From Chondrosia reniformis (Eukaryota; Porifera; Demospongiae; Chondrillida; Chondrillidae): a stretch of DNA of 64,000 bases. The position numbers and the translations under genes are program-made. The notes under the pieces were generated by a model. It was given only the letters and a program-made list of their open reading frames with translations, did no database searches and was not told the DNA's origin. This document shows positions 29,604 through 43,014 of this stretch, piece by piece (within the stretch, counting starts at the first letter, position 1; each line of letters starts with the position of its first letter). The DNA is taken from contig OX359192.1 in the NCBI GenBank assembly GCA_947172415.1, positions 6,264,501 through 6,328,500 of the forward strand, written 5' to 3'.

Positions 29604-30656
29604 TAATAAAACCGGCCTACTTGAAATATCGATCATAGACATTAATATCGTATAGGCGATAAATATCGAACCTCTCACTATATCTAGTTTTCTGTATCAT
29701 GAAAAGTCGCTCTCCTCCCTCCACCAAGACACATACAGGCTTTTATCCATTTGCCACAGTTTTGAGATGTATTGGAAATACTTCGTATGTGTGTAAAATT
29801 GCTTGGAACGATTCACTGGTCTGGAATTAAAGTGGAATAAATTGACGATTTCTCGAAAATAATTGGGATGAGAAAAGTCGTTCTCCTCGGCCCATCAAGA
29901 CACTTACAGGACTTTTTTCGCTTTTCCCAGTTTTCAGGTGAACCACAAATACTGCCTATGTCTTTGAACTTGCTTGAAAGAATTCACTGATCTGGAAATA
30001 ACGAGAAATATATTAAAAAAGGTCCTAACCACAACCGTTTTCTTTGGACAAAACTTCATATAAATAGAAGCGAAAAACCTTATATAGTAGGCCTACCTGG
30101 ACACATCTCTATGGTGGTTGCGGTTCCCATAGAGGTTGGTAGCGCTTAGACTCTGAAGCTGTCTCCTAATCGGTTGGTGCCATAGAGACGTGCTCACCAA
30201 TAATCCGGATTTCGGGGGGGTTCCACGTAATGTGGGATTGGCATCTGATATCTTAGGATTCATATGAGTCGGCCATATCGAGAAGAACTGGTTCTTCTCA
30301 CGCAAGTGACACCCAAAGCTCAACTCGGCAGAGCGTTACCACCGATCCCGGCCTATGAGCGTCGTGGATGGTAGCGTTCGGTATGGTCCAACTGTTTTTC
30401 TTTGGAGTTTCGTTGGCTGTCGATTGACGAAATTTCACTTCAACGAGATCCATATAAAATATATGGATAGATAGTACTTCAATAACAATCAAGTACTACA
30501 CAGTGCATATCCCTATGTATAAAAAATTGGAAAGTATTCTAGATTTTCAGATATAGTATGGAATTTTGTCTTTCTTATAATATTAGACCTTCTAACGGTC
30601 GGCCATATATAGTATTACGCAATTTTCTCTAACAAAACAGTACATTATCTGTAGTT
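29604..30656. repeat. Spacer module M
   Basis: Copy of 1,992-3,039 at offset 27,617, part of the long duplication. Confidence 0.92.
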
Positions 30657-31450
30657 CTGTAACTCTATCAATTAATGGAGAGATATGAAGCTAAATCTTT
30701 GTGTCAGCATTCACAGACATCTATAGAATATGTCCATTGGGTTTGTGAAATTTTGATGAAATTTAAAATTTGCCCTATCTCTCACCATACATTAACTTTA
30801 TACCAGAATTTAATGCACATTGAGGACTGTAACTCAATAAAATGGAGAGGTATGAAGGTAACACTTTGTGTCAGCATTCACAGACATCTATAGAGCATGT
30901 CCAATGTGTTTTTGAAATTTAGATGGAACTTAAAATTTGCCCTATCTCTCACCATACATTAATTTTGTATACCAGAATTTAATGCACATTGAGGGCTGTA
31001 ACTCAATCAAATGGAGAGATATGAAGGTAACACTTTGTGTCAGCATTCACAGACACCTATAGAGTATGTCCAATGAGTTTTTGAAATTTAGATGGAACTT
31101 AAAATTTGCCCTATCTCTCACTGTACATTAACTTTGTATACCAGAATTTAATGCACATTGAGGGCTGTAACTCAATCAAATGGAGAGATATGAAGCTAAC
31201 ACATTGTGTCAGCATTGACAGACATCTATAGAGCATGTCCAAAGTGTTTTTTGAAATTTTGATGGAACTTAAAATTTGCCCTATCTCTCACCATACATTA
31301 ATTCTGTATACCAGAAGTTAATGTACATTGAGAGATGTAACTCTTTCAAATGGAATGATATGAAGCTACTACTTTGTGTTAGCAATCACAGGCATGGGTG
31401 AAACATTTCCAAAGAGTTGTTGAAATAAAATGTTTACTCATATTTGCCTA
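30657..31450. repeat. Satellite array with degenerate last monomers (duplicate)
   Basis: Duplicate of 3,040-3,840 with scattered substitutions, for example GAAGGTAACA at about 31,024 where the left copy reads GAAGCTAACA. Confidence 0.9.
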
Positions 31451-34400
31451 TCTCTTACCATACATATGTATAATTATACAGAGTATATCCTACAATATAT
31501 AAAAATATTATTGGAACTACAGTTTCTTTGAAAATATTATTTAGCAATATTTTATCAATACATCATTCTCTCATGAGATAGAAATTAGACTTAGAGTACA
31601 GTCAACCTAGTATAAATATCGATCATAGATATAAATATCGTACAGGCGATAAATATCGGACCTCGCACTATATCTATATTTCTGCATCATTAAAAGTCGT
31701 TCTCCTCCCTCCACCAAGACACATGCACGCTTATATCAATTTTCCACAGGTTTGAGATGCATTGGAAATACTGCGTATGTGTGTAAAATTGCTTGGAACG
31801 ATTCACTGGTCTGGAATTGAAGTGTAATAAATTGACGATTTCTCGAAAATAATTGGGATGAGAAAAGTCGTTCTCCTCGGCCCATCAAGACACTTACAGG
31901 AATTTTGTCGCTTTCCCCAGTTTTCAGATGAACCACAAATACTGCCTATGTCTTTAAACCTGCTTAGAACAATTCACTGATCAGGAAATAACGAGAAATA
32001 TAAAAAAAGTCCCAACCACAACCGTTTTCTTTGGACAAAACTTCATATAAATAGAAGCGAAAAACTTTATATAGTAGGCCTACCTGGACACATCTCTATG
32101 GTGGTAGCTGTTCCCATAGTGGTTGGTAGCGCTTAGACTCTGAAGCTGTCTCCTAATCAGTTGGTGCCATAGAGACGTGCTCACCAATAATCCGGATTTC
32201 GGGGGGGTTCCACGTAAGTGGGATTGGCATCTGATATCTTAGGATTCATATGAGTCGGCCATATCGAGAAGAACTGGTTCTTGTCACGAAAGTGACACCC
32301 AAAGCTCAACTCGCCAATAATTTGCTTCGGCAGATTCTGAACGTTACCACCGATCCCGGCCTCTGAGCGTCGTGGATGGTAGCGTTCGGTATGGTCCAAC
32401 TTTTTTTCTTTGGAGTTTCGTTGGCTGTCGATTGGCGATTTTTCACTTTAACGGCATCCATTTATTATATATGGATAAAAACGACTTCAACAACGATCAG
32501 GTACTACAAATTACATGTCAAAGTGTATAAGAAATCTTCTAATTTTTCAGATATACAATACTATATCAAATTTGCCTTTTGTTATTACTGACGGTCGGCC
32601 ATTTACTAGTGTTGCGCAATTATTCGTCTGTGAGGGCTTGCAGCTCTATCGAATAGACTATAAAGCTAATACTTATACACAGACATCTGTACAGCCTTTT
32701 CAATGGGTTTTTAAAATTTTGAGGATTAATTGTAATTTGCCTTATTTCTTACCATACATTAATTATGTATACCTGAATTTAATGTACTTTGAGGGCTGTA
32801 ACTCTATCAAATAGAAAGATATGAAGCTACTACTTTGTGACAGCAATCACAGACATCTGTACAGTATATTCAATGAGTTTTTGGAATTTTGATGGAACTT
32901 ATAATTTGCCCTATCTCTCACCATACATTAACTCTGTATACCAGAATTTAATGTACATTGATGGCTGTAACTCTATCAAATAGAAAGATATGAAGCGACT
33001 ACTTTGTGTCAGCAATCACAGACATCTGTACAGTATGTTCAATGGGTTTTAGCAATTTTGATGAAGCTTATAATTATGTTATCCACGTCGTTCTCTTGCC
33101 AAGCAACCTGCCACGCCGGATCAGCGTGCTTTCCACTCTTAGCTGTGGACTGGTGGAGGAGCACACTTCCCTTCTTTTTCTTCTTCTACAAATTGTATTA
33201 ATGTGGAATCACATTTGTCACCATACACAAACTACTTTAGGAAAATATAAAGTTTCTAGGGTTATGAAAAAAAAATAAAAAGCGCGTCCCACGTGTGTTT
33301 GGATACTCAGTGGGTGGTTCCAAAGTAATCGCGATATGTTGACGATAAGAAAAAAAGGAAAAAAACAGCGTTTGGAACGGTTTCCAAATCTTTTACAATA
33401 ATCAGCAAAGATAGAAGAAAAAAGACCAGTCACGTTAGCCAGCAGAGACTGCTGTTACCGTCGAGCACCACGAGGAGGTGTGACTTGGATTTTGCTCGAC
33501 GCAGGGAGTTCACGTTTACCTTCCACAATGCGAGCCGTCCTTCCATCGCTGGTCGTCTGGGGCCAAGATTGTTGGTAACGCCTAACTCGTGCAGTTTCGG
33601 CTTTGGTAGTCACAGAGTGACGGAACCGGCCTTATCCCTCCCCGGGTTCCGTTGTATCGATAAATCGATAATTGGTGAGCACATCCCCATGGCACCAACC
33701 GATACAGGGCAGCTACGGAACCTAGACACTACCAAGCCAAAGGCGCTTTGCCTGAAGGTGCAGTTAACTTGGACTTGATCGTTTATGGCGAACTAGGTAT
33801 AATGTGCTCTGCATTAGGGAATGAATCATTAAATATCGAGGTTATACAGTTCGTTTTAATTCTGTCAGGATAGAAAAGCGTGGAATACATTGAAGCGTTG
33901 GTTAATCATAGCGACTCACAGTCAGGTTTAGCAGCACGTAGGCCATGCAATGACACAACTCCAATACGAGCTCGTATGTATAAACAATATATAGTCCGTA
34001 TTTTTTGCTTTAAAATAAGACCGTGAATTCATATGCATACAATTTTCCATTATTATATCCTATATGCTGCTCCCATTCTTCATCCACATGTATAAATAGA
34101 CGATGCTTAACATTCAGTGTACTTTAAGCACCGGAAAGCAAATGGGAACAGTTTGGGTCTGCAACTACTAAACCTACAGATGTATGATTAGCTGATGCTT
34201 AAGTCAAAAAGTGGATTAAGCACCAGGAGGCTTTTGAGAGCTACAAGGTGTAATTGCAAATCACCTCAATTGCATTTTCCAATAGTACATGGCTTGCCGG
34301 TGCTTAAGCCAAAAAGTGGATTAAGCACCAGGAGGCCTATAGGAGATGCAAAGTGTCATTCTAAGTCACCTCGATTGCATTATCCATTAGTATAAGGCTT

Positions 34401-35994
34401 GCCGGTGCTTAAGTTAAAAAGTGGATTAAGCACCCGGAAGCATATAGGAGCTGCAAGGTGTCATTTCAAGTCACCTATATGGCATTTTCCAATAGTATCA
34501 GGCTTGCCGGTGCTTAAGCCAAAAGGTGGGTTAAGCACCAGGAGGCCTATAGGAGCTACAATGTGTCATTTCAAGTCACCTCGATTGCATATTCCAATAG
34601 TATAAGGCTTGCCGGTGCTTAAGTTAAAAAGTGGATTAAGCACCCGGAAGCATATAGGAGCTGCAAGGTGTCATTTCAAGTCACCTATATGGCATTTTCC
34701 AATAGTATCAGGCTTGCTGGTGCTTAAGCCAAAAGGTGGGTTAAGCACCATGAGGCTTACAGGAGCTACAGGGTGTCATTTCAAGTCACCTTGATTGCAT
34801 TTTCCAATAGTATCAGGCTTGCTGGTGCTTAAGCCAAAAAGTGGATTAAGCACCAGGAGGCCTATAGGAGCTACAAGGTGTCATTTCAAGTCACCTAGAT
34901 TGCATTTTCCAATAGTACAAGGCTTGCCGGTGCTTAAGCCAAAAGGTGGGTTAAGCACCAGGAGGCATACAGGAGCTACAGGGTGTCATTTCAAGTCACC
35001 TCGATTGCATTTTCCAATAGTACAAGGCTTGCCGGTGCTTAAGCCAAAACGTGGGTTAAGCACCAGGAGGCCTATAGGAGCTACAATGTGTCATTTCAAG
35101 TCACCTCGATTGCATTTTCCAATAGTACAAGGCTTGCCGGTGCTTAAGCCAAAACGTGGGTTAAGCACCAGGAGGCATACAGGAGCTACAGGGTGTCATT
35201 TCAAGTCACCTCGATTGCATTTTCCAAAAGTATCAGGCTTGCCGGTACTTAAGCCAAAAAGTGGATTAAACACCAGGAGGCCTATAGGCACTACCAACCT
35301 CTATGGGAACCGCAACCACCATAGAGATGTGTCCAGGTAGGCCTACTATATAAGGTTTTTCGCTTCTAATTAAATGAAGTTTTGTCCAAAGAAAACGGTT
35401 GTGGTTGGGGCTTTTTTTATATATTTCTCGTTATTTCCAGATCAGTGAATTATTCCAAGCAAATTTAAAGACATAGGCAGTATTTGTAGATCATCTGAAA
35501 ACTGGGGAAATCGGAAAAATCCTGCAAGTGTCTTGATGGGCCGAGGAGAACGACTTTTCTGATCCCAATTATTTTCGAGAAATCGTCAATTTATTCCACT
35601 CTATATAATTCCAGACCAGTGAATCGTTCCAAGCAATTTTACACACATACGAAGTATTTCCAATACATCTCAAAACTGTGGCAAATGGATAAAAGCCTGT
35701 ATGTGTCTTGGTGGAGGGAGGAGAGCGACTTTTCATGATACAAACTAGATATAGTGCGCGGTCCGATATTTATCGCCTGTACTATAATAATGTCTATGAT
35801 CGATATTTTAACTAGGCCGGCTGTACTCTAAGTCTAATTCCTAAATCAAAAGAGAATAATGTATTGATAAAATTTGCTAAATACTGTTTTTAAAGCAACT
35901 GTAGCTCCAAAAATGATTTTTATATATTGTAGGATAAACTCTGTATATATATAATATATATGGTGAGAGATAGGGCAAATTTTAAGTTCCATCA
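31436..35994. mobile_element. Foldback-like inverted-repeat element, second copy
   Basis: Duplicate of 3,820-8,380 at offsets 27,617 to 27,614, so only a few bases of indel separate 4.5 kb of sequence. The left arm is about 31,436-32,140 and the right arm about 35,294-35,994. The diverged monomers (about 32,630-33,070) and the GC-richer block (about 33,434-33,789) are all present. This is a copy within a longer duplicated segment, not an independent insertion. Confidence 0.7.
34184..35294 (+). repeat. 105-bp hairpin minisatellite, second copy
   Basis: Same number and order of units as 6,570-7,680. Equal unit number in a tandem array argues that the duplication is very recent or an assembly artefact. 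Confidence 0.92.
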
Positions 35995-36023
35995 ATCAAA
36001 ATTTATAATATATACCTAACTAA

Positions 36024-36159
36024 ATATAGTTGAACCAATTAAGTTGTTGAAGTGTAGCTCTATAGTGTATCTTTGACTGGAACTTGCTATTCCCCTTTCT
36101 GTGGACAATTGCAAGGACTATTAGTACTCTTCCCAGCGCAGAGCCTTAGAGCACTAATT
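36024..36159 (-). pseudogene. Relic of an UNC93-like last exon (duplicate)
   Basis: Duplicate of 8,410-8,545, with the same internal deletion. Confidence 0.6.
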
Positions 36160-36499
36160 ACATTAATATTGTAGAAATGGTAAGATTCACCAAATTGAGT
36201 CCGTCTTTTAGTATTTTTCTACTAATATATGGACCTGACCACATGATTTTAGTGCTATGGGTCCAGTCTGGTCCCGTTCATCCAGAAAATAGTCATGAAC
36301 TATATATCTGTCAATGTAAACTTATATCTAAATTATTATCATAATTCTAATTAATATAACCTACCATACATATAAAATGAAAACACAGTACTAGTGTTCC
36401 TATTAAATAATAATTAAATAAATAAACTACTACAGTATTTATACCTATAAATAAATTTAGGTGAATCAATTGTTGAAGTGTAACTCCATAGTGTCCCTT

Positions 36500-39315
36500 T
36501 TAGAATATTTGACTGGAACTTGCATACAGTATAGCAGCATGGTCACATAGGCTGTATTCCCCTTTCTGTGGACAAGGACTCTTCCTGGTGCAGAGCTTCT
36601 CTCCATAGAAAGCCTCAGCCAAAAGGTATGCTATCAATGTCACAACTGTAAGACCAACAATGGTCCACAGGTTGGCACTAACTGGAATTGAACTGGAAAT
36701 AAGGTAATTAACGGCACCTCCAAAGGCCACAAAAGCCCAGAATAGTCCAAATGCTTCTGTAGCAAGATTATCTTTGGTTCCAACAATGTCTAAGTAAACT
36801 GTATGCATGGAAAAAGTTGCAAAACCAATAAATTGATGACATAGATACACAGATAATGTACTGTAGTTAATTCATTATATAACAAGATGTATACATGCTA
36901 GAAATATTGGTGAAAATATTAAATTACCACCTCAATAATTATAACTTAATTCATTATCCAATTTGTCCATCATGCATATGGTTTCTTATTATAATACCTT
37001 TATGTGGGGTAGGGTACTTGTATACAATGTGTACATATATATATATATAGCATAACAGTATTAAAACTCAAACAGTACATACTCACTTAGAGGTATCAAA
37101 ATCCATAAGGTGCTCACCAGTCCTGAAACAATCGCGGCTATAAAGACTAAAATAATATTAGGCTGTCTCTCCCAAAATATCAGAAACAGATAGGCAGACA
37201 AGTGAACACAAGTTATCAATATAGCAGCTGCTGTTCTAGTTGTATAGGGAGTGAATCGACCAACAGAAATACTCACTGTAAAACCAGCTACAGACCACAC
37301 AGTGATGGCTAGTCCAACATAACCAATTCCAATGCATTCAGTAATGAAGTACTATATATATATATATGTAGAAGTATACATAAAAATTTCACCTCTGATA
37401 AGATGTATACGTATACATGTGTACCATATATTACACCATAAACAAGAAATTTATGCATAAATAATTTAAGGTACCATTTCCTAACGAATATGTAACTTTT
37501 ATAAGATATATTAGGAAAACCCATAGAGCTATGGATGAGGATACATTTTTACATTAACATTTCCACCCTTCATCAGCAGTTTTGGGAGTCTTTGTTTTAT
37601 TGTCTTCTTCCCTAAGTCCTTAGCCATGCTAGGTGTGCGTGCACTAATAAATGATTTTAATCGCTTGGTCATATTTATCGAAAGAGTTGCTGGGTTTTGT
37701 ACTAACTTGAATGCATATGATTTCCCTTATTCTATTTGTATATTTCAAATTGTCTGTACGTTGGTGTTTTATTAGATCATACTCAATGTCATAAAGTACG
37801 TAGTACTTTGTAACTATATACTGTACGCCTTTATCCATGAATAACTGAAGTTGTAATCAAACCATTCACAATCATTATCAAATATCATGAAGAGGGCAAA
37901 AGCAGCAATTGCTGCATGGGAATTGAACCCAGGATAGCTGGTTATGACCACCAGTCCTCTGTATGTCAATGAGCTACAACTGCCACATGCCCTCAGGCAT
38001 GCACTGACTGTACACATGCCAGCACAATCCATTTCCTGTGATTACAGGATTCTATCCATATTGTGCTTAAGCCAAAAATGGCAGCTCCAGTCCTAGTTCA
38101 AGTTTGTACCACTAGTGAGTCTAAGTGAGTCTATATGATTTAAAAGAGTATATGCATGGTGTTGACGAGCATGCATATTTGATATAAAAATGAGAATTGT
38201 TTAAAAGATAATAGGTAGAAAAAAGCATAATAGTACATATGTCTACAGTGCTCCATTCATGTTTCCCCTCTTATACCAACTACAAAGTATAGGCATATGT
38301 ATCTCTATTCATTAATACCAATTAATGGTGATTTTAAGAATTGATCAATAATCAGAGTCATGTGCATGTCTGTACCTTTGAAAATAGTCCATAAAAGAAG
38401 CCATGATCAAATCCTGCCAAAACACCTCCAAGAAGTGGAAAGACATATTGCCATTTTAGAAACAACTGTAACATTGAAATAAGTCTATTTTTCAAATCCT
38501 TTAACACTTTTTTCTTGGATTTCAAACTCAAATTTGCATCATTTGGTAGAAATATAGATAATACAACAGCAACTAAACCAAGTCCTGTTGCTGTACCAAT
38601 TACCTGGTAATATGTAGCTGAAGTTATTGCCCCAAGAGTGGTTGGCTGTATACACTCAGTCCCATTTACTATGAAGCTTGTTGAGTTAAGGAAAACTGCA
38701 TCTGTGAGGAAAAAGGCTGATGAAATGGCATTACCACTGGCCATACCTAACTTTAAGCTAAATATAAGTATGGACTGGAAGTAGGACACATATTTGTGAG
38801 TGTTTTTCTTAACATTCCCAGACTTGTTCTGACCAATCACACGAGCACTCTGATTAAAGTAAGTAGGACTGCCTGTATATATATATGAAACCGAACCCTA
38901 ATCCTAACAGAATCGAACCTGGCACAAATGTATACCAAGAAGGATAGAAACAGCAAAGCGTGAAAGACAAATAAGCAATACTGCCTGCTAGGATGACCAA
39001 CTTCAATCCAATAAGGTCGATGACAGCAGGACACAAGAGATTACCAATAACCCAGGAGAACCATTAAAGACCAAGTGACACAAATCCAAGGAGTTCGTGT
39101 AGGGAAGTTAGAGTTCCTGCTAAAGAATAATAGCCAAAGTTGCAAAACATTCCTATACTACCGACCAAAGCCACGTTGCAGTAGGCCCTCCTGACGGATA
39201 CAGGACGGCTGTAGCTGACCTTACAAGAGTTAGTTTCTAATTCTCCTTCCTCGACTTCATTCTCACGAGGTGTGCTCGACCCTTCGCTCAACGAAGCAGT
39301 GGGTTTTTCTGACAT
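36500..39315 (-). pseudogene. UNC93-like MFS transporter, copy C, disabled
   Basis: Full-length gene layout with two disabling lesions in exon 1. Exon 1 is 38,376-39,315, exon 2 37,087-37,351 and exon 3 36,500-36,798. At 39,064-39,066 the Gln codon found in copies B, D and E (CAA) is TAA, stopping translation after 83 residues. At about 38,876-38,888 a run of TA dinucleotides is 4 bp longer than in intact copies and shifts the frame within the TM4-TM5 region. All splice sites look intact. From 36,500 to about 38,640 it is almost identical to copy A, and it continues into the 5' half that copy A lacks. Intron 1 contains the same SINE-bearing insertion. Confidence 0.9.
37897..37993 (-). mobile_element. 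tRNA-derived SINE head (duplicate)
   Basis: Duplicate of the segment at 10,287-10,383, carried by the long duplication. Confidence 0.6.
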
Positions 39316-39520
39316 GTGTTAGCTGAATAAAATGATTTTACTGCCTATACATGTACACTCGTTAGCATAGAACGATACTTCTTGCCGCTATATAGGCAAG
39401 GCTAGTTATTACCGCACGGGGGCGGAAGAGACTATTTTAATGAGAACGGGATTATCCTTGGCCGATTACGTTGTATGGCTTCATGTTACGGAAAGATAAT
39501 AATCGATATATATCTATAGA
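39316..39520 (-). promoter_or_regulatory. Upstream region of copy C, shared with copy D
   Basis: About 170 bp directly upstream of the start codon match 42,755-42,935 upstream of copy D (landmarks GCCTATACATGTACACTCG, CACGGGGGCGGAAGAGAC, TGTATGGCTTCATG). The shared block marks the tandem duplication and is where a conserved promoter would lie. No factor site is claimed. Confidence 0.45.
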
Positions 39521-39647
39521 TAATAGAATACGGGTTCATACGCAATTATTATAACACTTTATTTATAATATTATGTCAATTCATGCATATAAAATGAGAA
39601 CACAGTACTAGTGTTCCTATCAAGTTGTTGAAGTGTAACTATAGTGC
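39521..39647. mobile_element. Half of the hairpin MITE family
   Basis: Contains ACGGGTTCATACGCAA and TATTATAACACTT, matching one arm of the complete hairpin at 44,745-44,871. It lies in the flank that was duplicated with the UNC93-like genes. Confidence 0.5.
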
Positions 39648-42600
39648 CTAGAATATTTGACTGGAACTTGCATACAGTATAGCAGCATGGTCACGTAGGC
39701 TGTATTCCCCTTTCTGTGGACAAGGACTCTTCCTGGTACAGAGCTTCTCTCCATGGAAAGCCTCAGCCAAAAGGTATGCTATCAATGTCACAACTGTAAG
39801 ACCAACAATGGTCCACAAGTTGGCACTAACTGGAATTGAACTGGAAATAAGGAAATTAACAACACCACCCAAAGCAAAAAAAGCCCAGATTAACCCAAAT
39901 GCTTCTGTAGCGAGGTTGTCTTTGCTTCCAATAATGCCTAGGTAAACTGCACACATGGGAAAAGTCACAAAACCATTAGCATCAAATATGTAAACATATA
40001 TATCTACATATAGCAATTCCAACAATTCAGTACATAATAGAATAAGGATTTCTTCTAACTGCATCAAAATTATCTTTTGGATGGTGCTGTCACTGAAGAA
40101 GACCCCAAAGGTCAAAATGTCCGACGGAAAAGAGGATGAAAAATGTCTTTAGACACTGAAATTATGGAAAGATGAACCATCCAAAATTCAGCTACTGAAT
40201 TTACACATCTAAATTGACTGCCAGCAAAAGGTTAATTAAGGTTCTAGGTCAACTGAGGAGTCCCTAATTCTATAGTGTTACAGTTTATGTTAGGTTCCAA
40301 CTTAGTAAAAGTAGATTTGTAAAAACATTTAAAAATGACGTTAGATCGAAGTAGAGATGGCAGTGCTGCAATGCGAATTGAAGAGACTTGGTCATCATTT
40401 CTGTGACACCATGCACTGGCCCTCAAGTTACCAAATTCAAAAAAATAAATTGAACTATTGGCTGCCCCTCAAATTATACTATATCCTCTCCCCACCCAGT
40501 GATATTTTCTACTAGAAAAAAACTCTTCATAGAATAAGGATTTCTTCTAGTCTAGACATCATAAAACAGTTAGCCTAGAATCTTTCAAAATTTTATTCTA
40601 TCGTGACTATGTCTAGACTAGAAGAAATCCTTATTCTAATTCTATTATGACTAATTAGTCCTTTCTATCTGTCAGTGAACACTTTCTGGTTTTACACCTT
40701 TTTGAGATGTTTAACTACTCTTGCATTCTTTTATGTTTTTTTTGGCAATTCTTTTGATAGTACATTTCAACCGCGAGGGTCTTTCTAGGCCCAATCAAAC
40801 AAACAATGACAATAAAAGGTGTGGTTTTCCATATTCCCTGTTCTCAGTGTTCTGCGGTGTATACGGGGGAGACAGTATAGGGACCCTAAGGTGAGAATGA
40901 CTGAACACAAGCGAGCAGTCCAAATGGGTGATGTGAACAATGGCGTTGCTGTTCACTCACTCCAGACAGGCCATACTATTGCTTGGGACCAAGCCATGAT
41001 TGCTGACAGGGAGGTGAATTGGCACAGGAGGAGGGTCAAGGAAGCTTTTGAGGATGAACCTAGACCAAGTAATCACCTTACAACATTCCTGGAAATGCTT
41101 TCACACTTCCTTAGTTTTCTTCGCTTCCTGTTGAGGACCACATGAGATGAAAGAGGTGGGAAAAGATGGCTATAAAAAGGCAACTACAGAGAACAAACCA
41201 TCAGTCGTTGATGAAGACCCTTGAGGGCGAAACATTTGACCAAAAGAATTACCAAACACTGTTTCTTTAGACGCTAAACAAGCCTCGAAATATCTTAAAA
41301 ATAAGTTCTACGCAGTTAGAAGAAATCCATATTTTATTACTCTTGCATTTTTAAATGTCTTAATTTACCCTAAATATATGGCCTTAGTTATGTCATCACA
41401 CGATTATTACTGACAGTTACTAACTATTACACCTATAATAACACAAATAGTCTTTTTGAGCATATACTCACTTAATGGTGTCACAATCCAAAATGTGGTT
41501 GAAAGTCCAAAAGTCGTTGCTGTTACAAATACTCCCACAAAGCTAGGCTGCCTTTCCCAAAATATCAGAAACAGATAGGCAGACAAGTGAACACAAGTTG
41601 TCAATATAGCAGCTGCTGTTCTGGTAGTATAGGGAGTGAATCGACCAACAGAAATACTCACTGTAAAACCAGCTACAGACCACACAGTGATGGCAAGTCC
41701 AACATAACCAATTCCAATACATTCAGTAATGAAGTACTACAGAACATAGGAATACTACAAGGAATACATATTATGAGCTGTAGCAATTATACAAAATAAT
41801 ATACCACATACATACCTTGGCAAATAATCCCAAAAAGAAAGTTTGCGTGGATCCTGACAAAAAGCCTCCAAGAAGTGGAAAGACATATTGCCATTTTAGA
41901 AACAACTGTAACATTGAAATAAGTCTATTTTTCAAATCCTTGAACACTTTTTTCTTGGATTTTAAACTCAAATTTGCATCATTTGGTAGAAATATAGATA
42001 ATACAACAGCAACTAAACCAACTCCTGTTGCTGTGCCAATTACCTGGTAGTATGTAGCTGAAGTTATTGCTCCCAGAGTGGTTGGCTGTACACACTCAGT
42101 CTCATTTACTGTGAAGCTAGTTAAGTTAAGGAAGACTGCATCTGTGAGGAAAAAGGCTGATGAAATGGCATTACCACTGGCTGCACCTAGCCTTAAGCTA
42201 AATATAAGTATGGACTGGAAATATGACACATATTTGTAAGTGTTTTTCTCAGCATCCCCAGACTTGTTCTGACCAATCACACGAGCACTCTGATTGAGGT
42301 AAGTAGGACTGCCTGTATATATGAAACTGAACCCTATTCCTGACAGAATTGAACCTGGCACAAATGTATACCAAGAAGGATAGAAACAGCAAAGCGTGAA
42401 AGACATATAAGCAATACTGCCTGCTAGGATGACCAACTTCAATCCAATAAGGTCGATGATAGCAGGACACAAGAGATTACCAATAATCCAGGAGAACCAT
42501 TGAAGACCAAGTGACACAAATCCAAGGAGTTCATGTAAGGAAGTTAGAGTTCCTGCTAAAGAACAATAGCCAAAGTTACAAAACATCGCAATACCACTGA

Positions 42601-42754
42601 CCAAAGCCACGTTGCAGTAGGCCCTCCTGACGGATACAGGACGGCTGTAGCTGACCTTACAAGAGTTACTTTCTGGTAGTTCTACTTCGTCGAGTTTAGT
42701 CTCACGAGGTGTGTTTGACCCATCGCTCAACGAAGCAATGGGTTTTTCTGACAT
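39648..42754 (-). CDS. UNC93-like MFS membrane protein, copy D (intact)
   Basis: Exon 1 is 41,816-42,754 (313 codons), exon 2 41,472-41,736 and exon 3 39,648-39,946, in frame for about 500 aa. It has the same 12-TM layout as copy B, with a slightly longer polar N-terminus and a sequon-bearing loop before TM6. Exon 1 ends with a GSTQTFFLGLFAK variant where copy B has FDNGFFYGLFSK, a difference shared with copy E. Intron 2 is ~1.5 kb and holds a Penelope-type fragment. The conserved splice phases (0 after exon 1, 1 after exon 2) match the other copies. Substrate is unknown; a membrane transporter or escort role is inferred from family only. Confidence 0.88.
39947..41471 (+). mobile_element. Penelope-like (GIY-YIG) retroelement remnant in intron 2 of copy D
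   Basis: The plus strand at about 40,815-41,145 encodes, across a frameshift, a cysteine-rich segment ending VYTGET and then a conserved region with EHKRAVQMGDVNNG, VHSLQTGHTI and NWHRRRVKEA. This resembles the GIY-YIG endonuclease end of Penelope-like elements. Downstream, TTGATGAAGACCC...GGGCGAAAC (41,214-41,233) has hammerhead-like spacing, and CACTGAAGAAGACCCC at about 40,091 is a second degenerate motif. The AAGAAATCCTTATTCTA block occurs in both orientations (about 40,025, 40,525, 40,620). The reverse transcriptase is absent. Confidence 0.65.
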
Positions 42755-42955
42755 GTGTTAGCTGAATAAAATGATTTTACTGCCTATACATGTACACTCG
42801 TAAACATAGAACGATACTTCTTGCCGCTATATAGGAAAGGCTATTACCGCACGGGGGCGGAAGAGACTATTTTAATGAGAACGGGATTATCCTTTGCCGA
42901 TTACGTTGTATGGCTTCATGTTACGGAAAGATAATACCGTAATTCGGAAAGTTTT

Positions 42956-43014
42956 CGTTGTTAAAATATTTTCGTGGTTTCAGCCATTTATCACACGAAA
43001 TATTTTTAACAACG
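42956..43014. repeat. 21-bp-arm hairpin, MITE-like
   Basis: CGTTGTTAAAATATTTTCGTG and its near-perfect reverse complement (42,994-43,014) enclose 17 nt. The TTTTCGTG / CACGAAA ends resemble sequences near 48,325-48,395, suggesting a small dispersed family. Confidence 0.65.
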
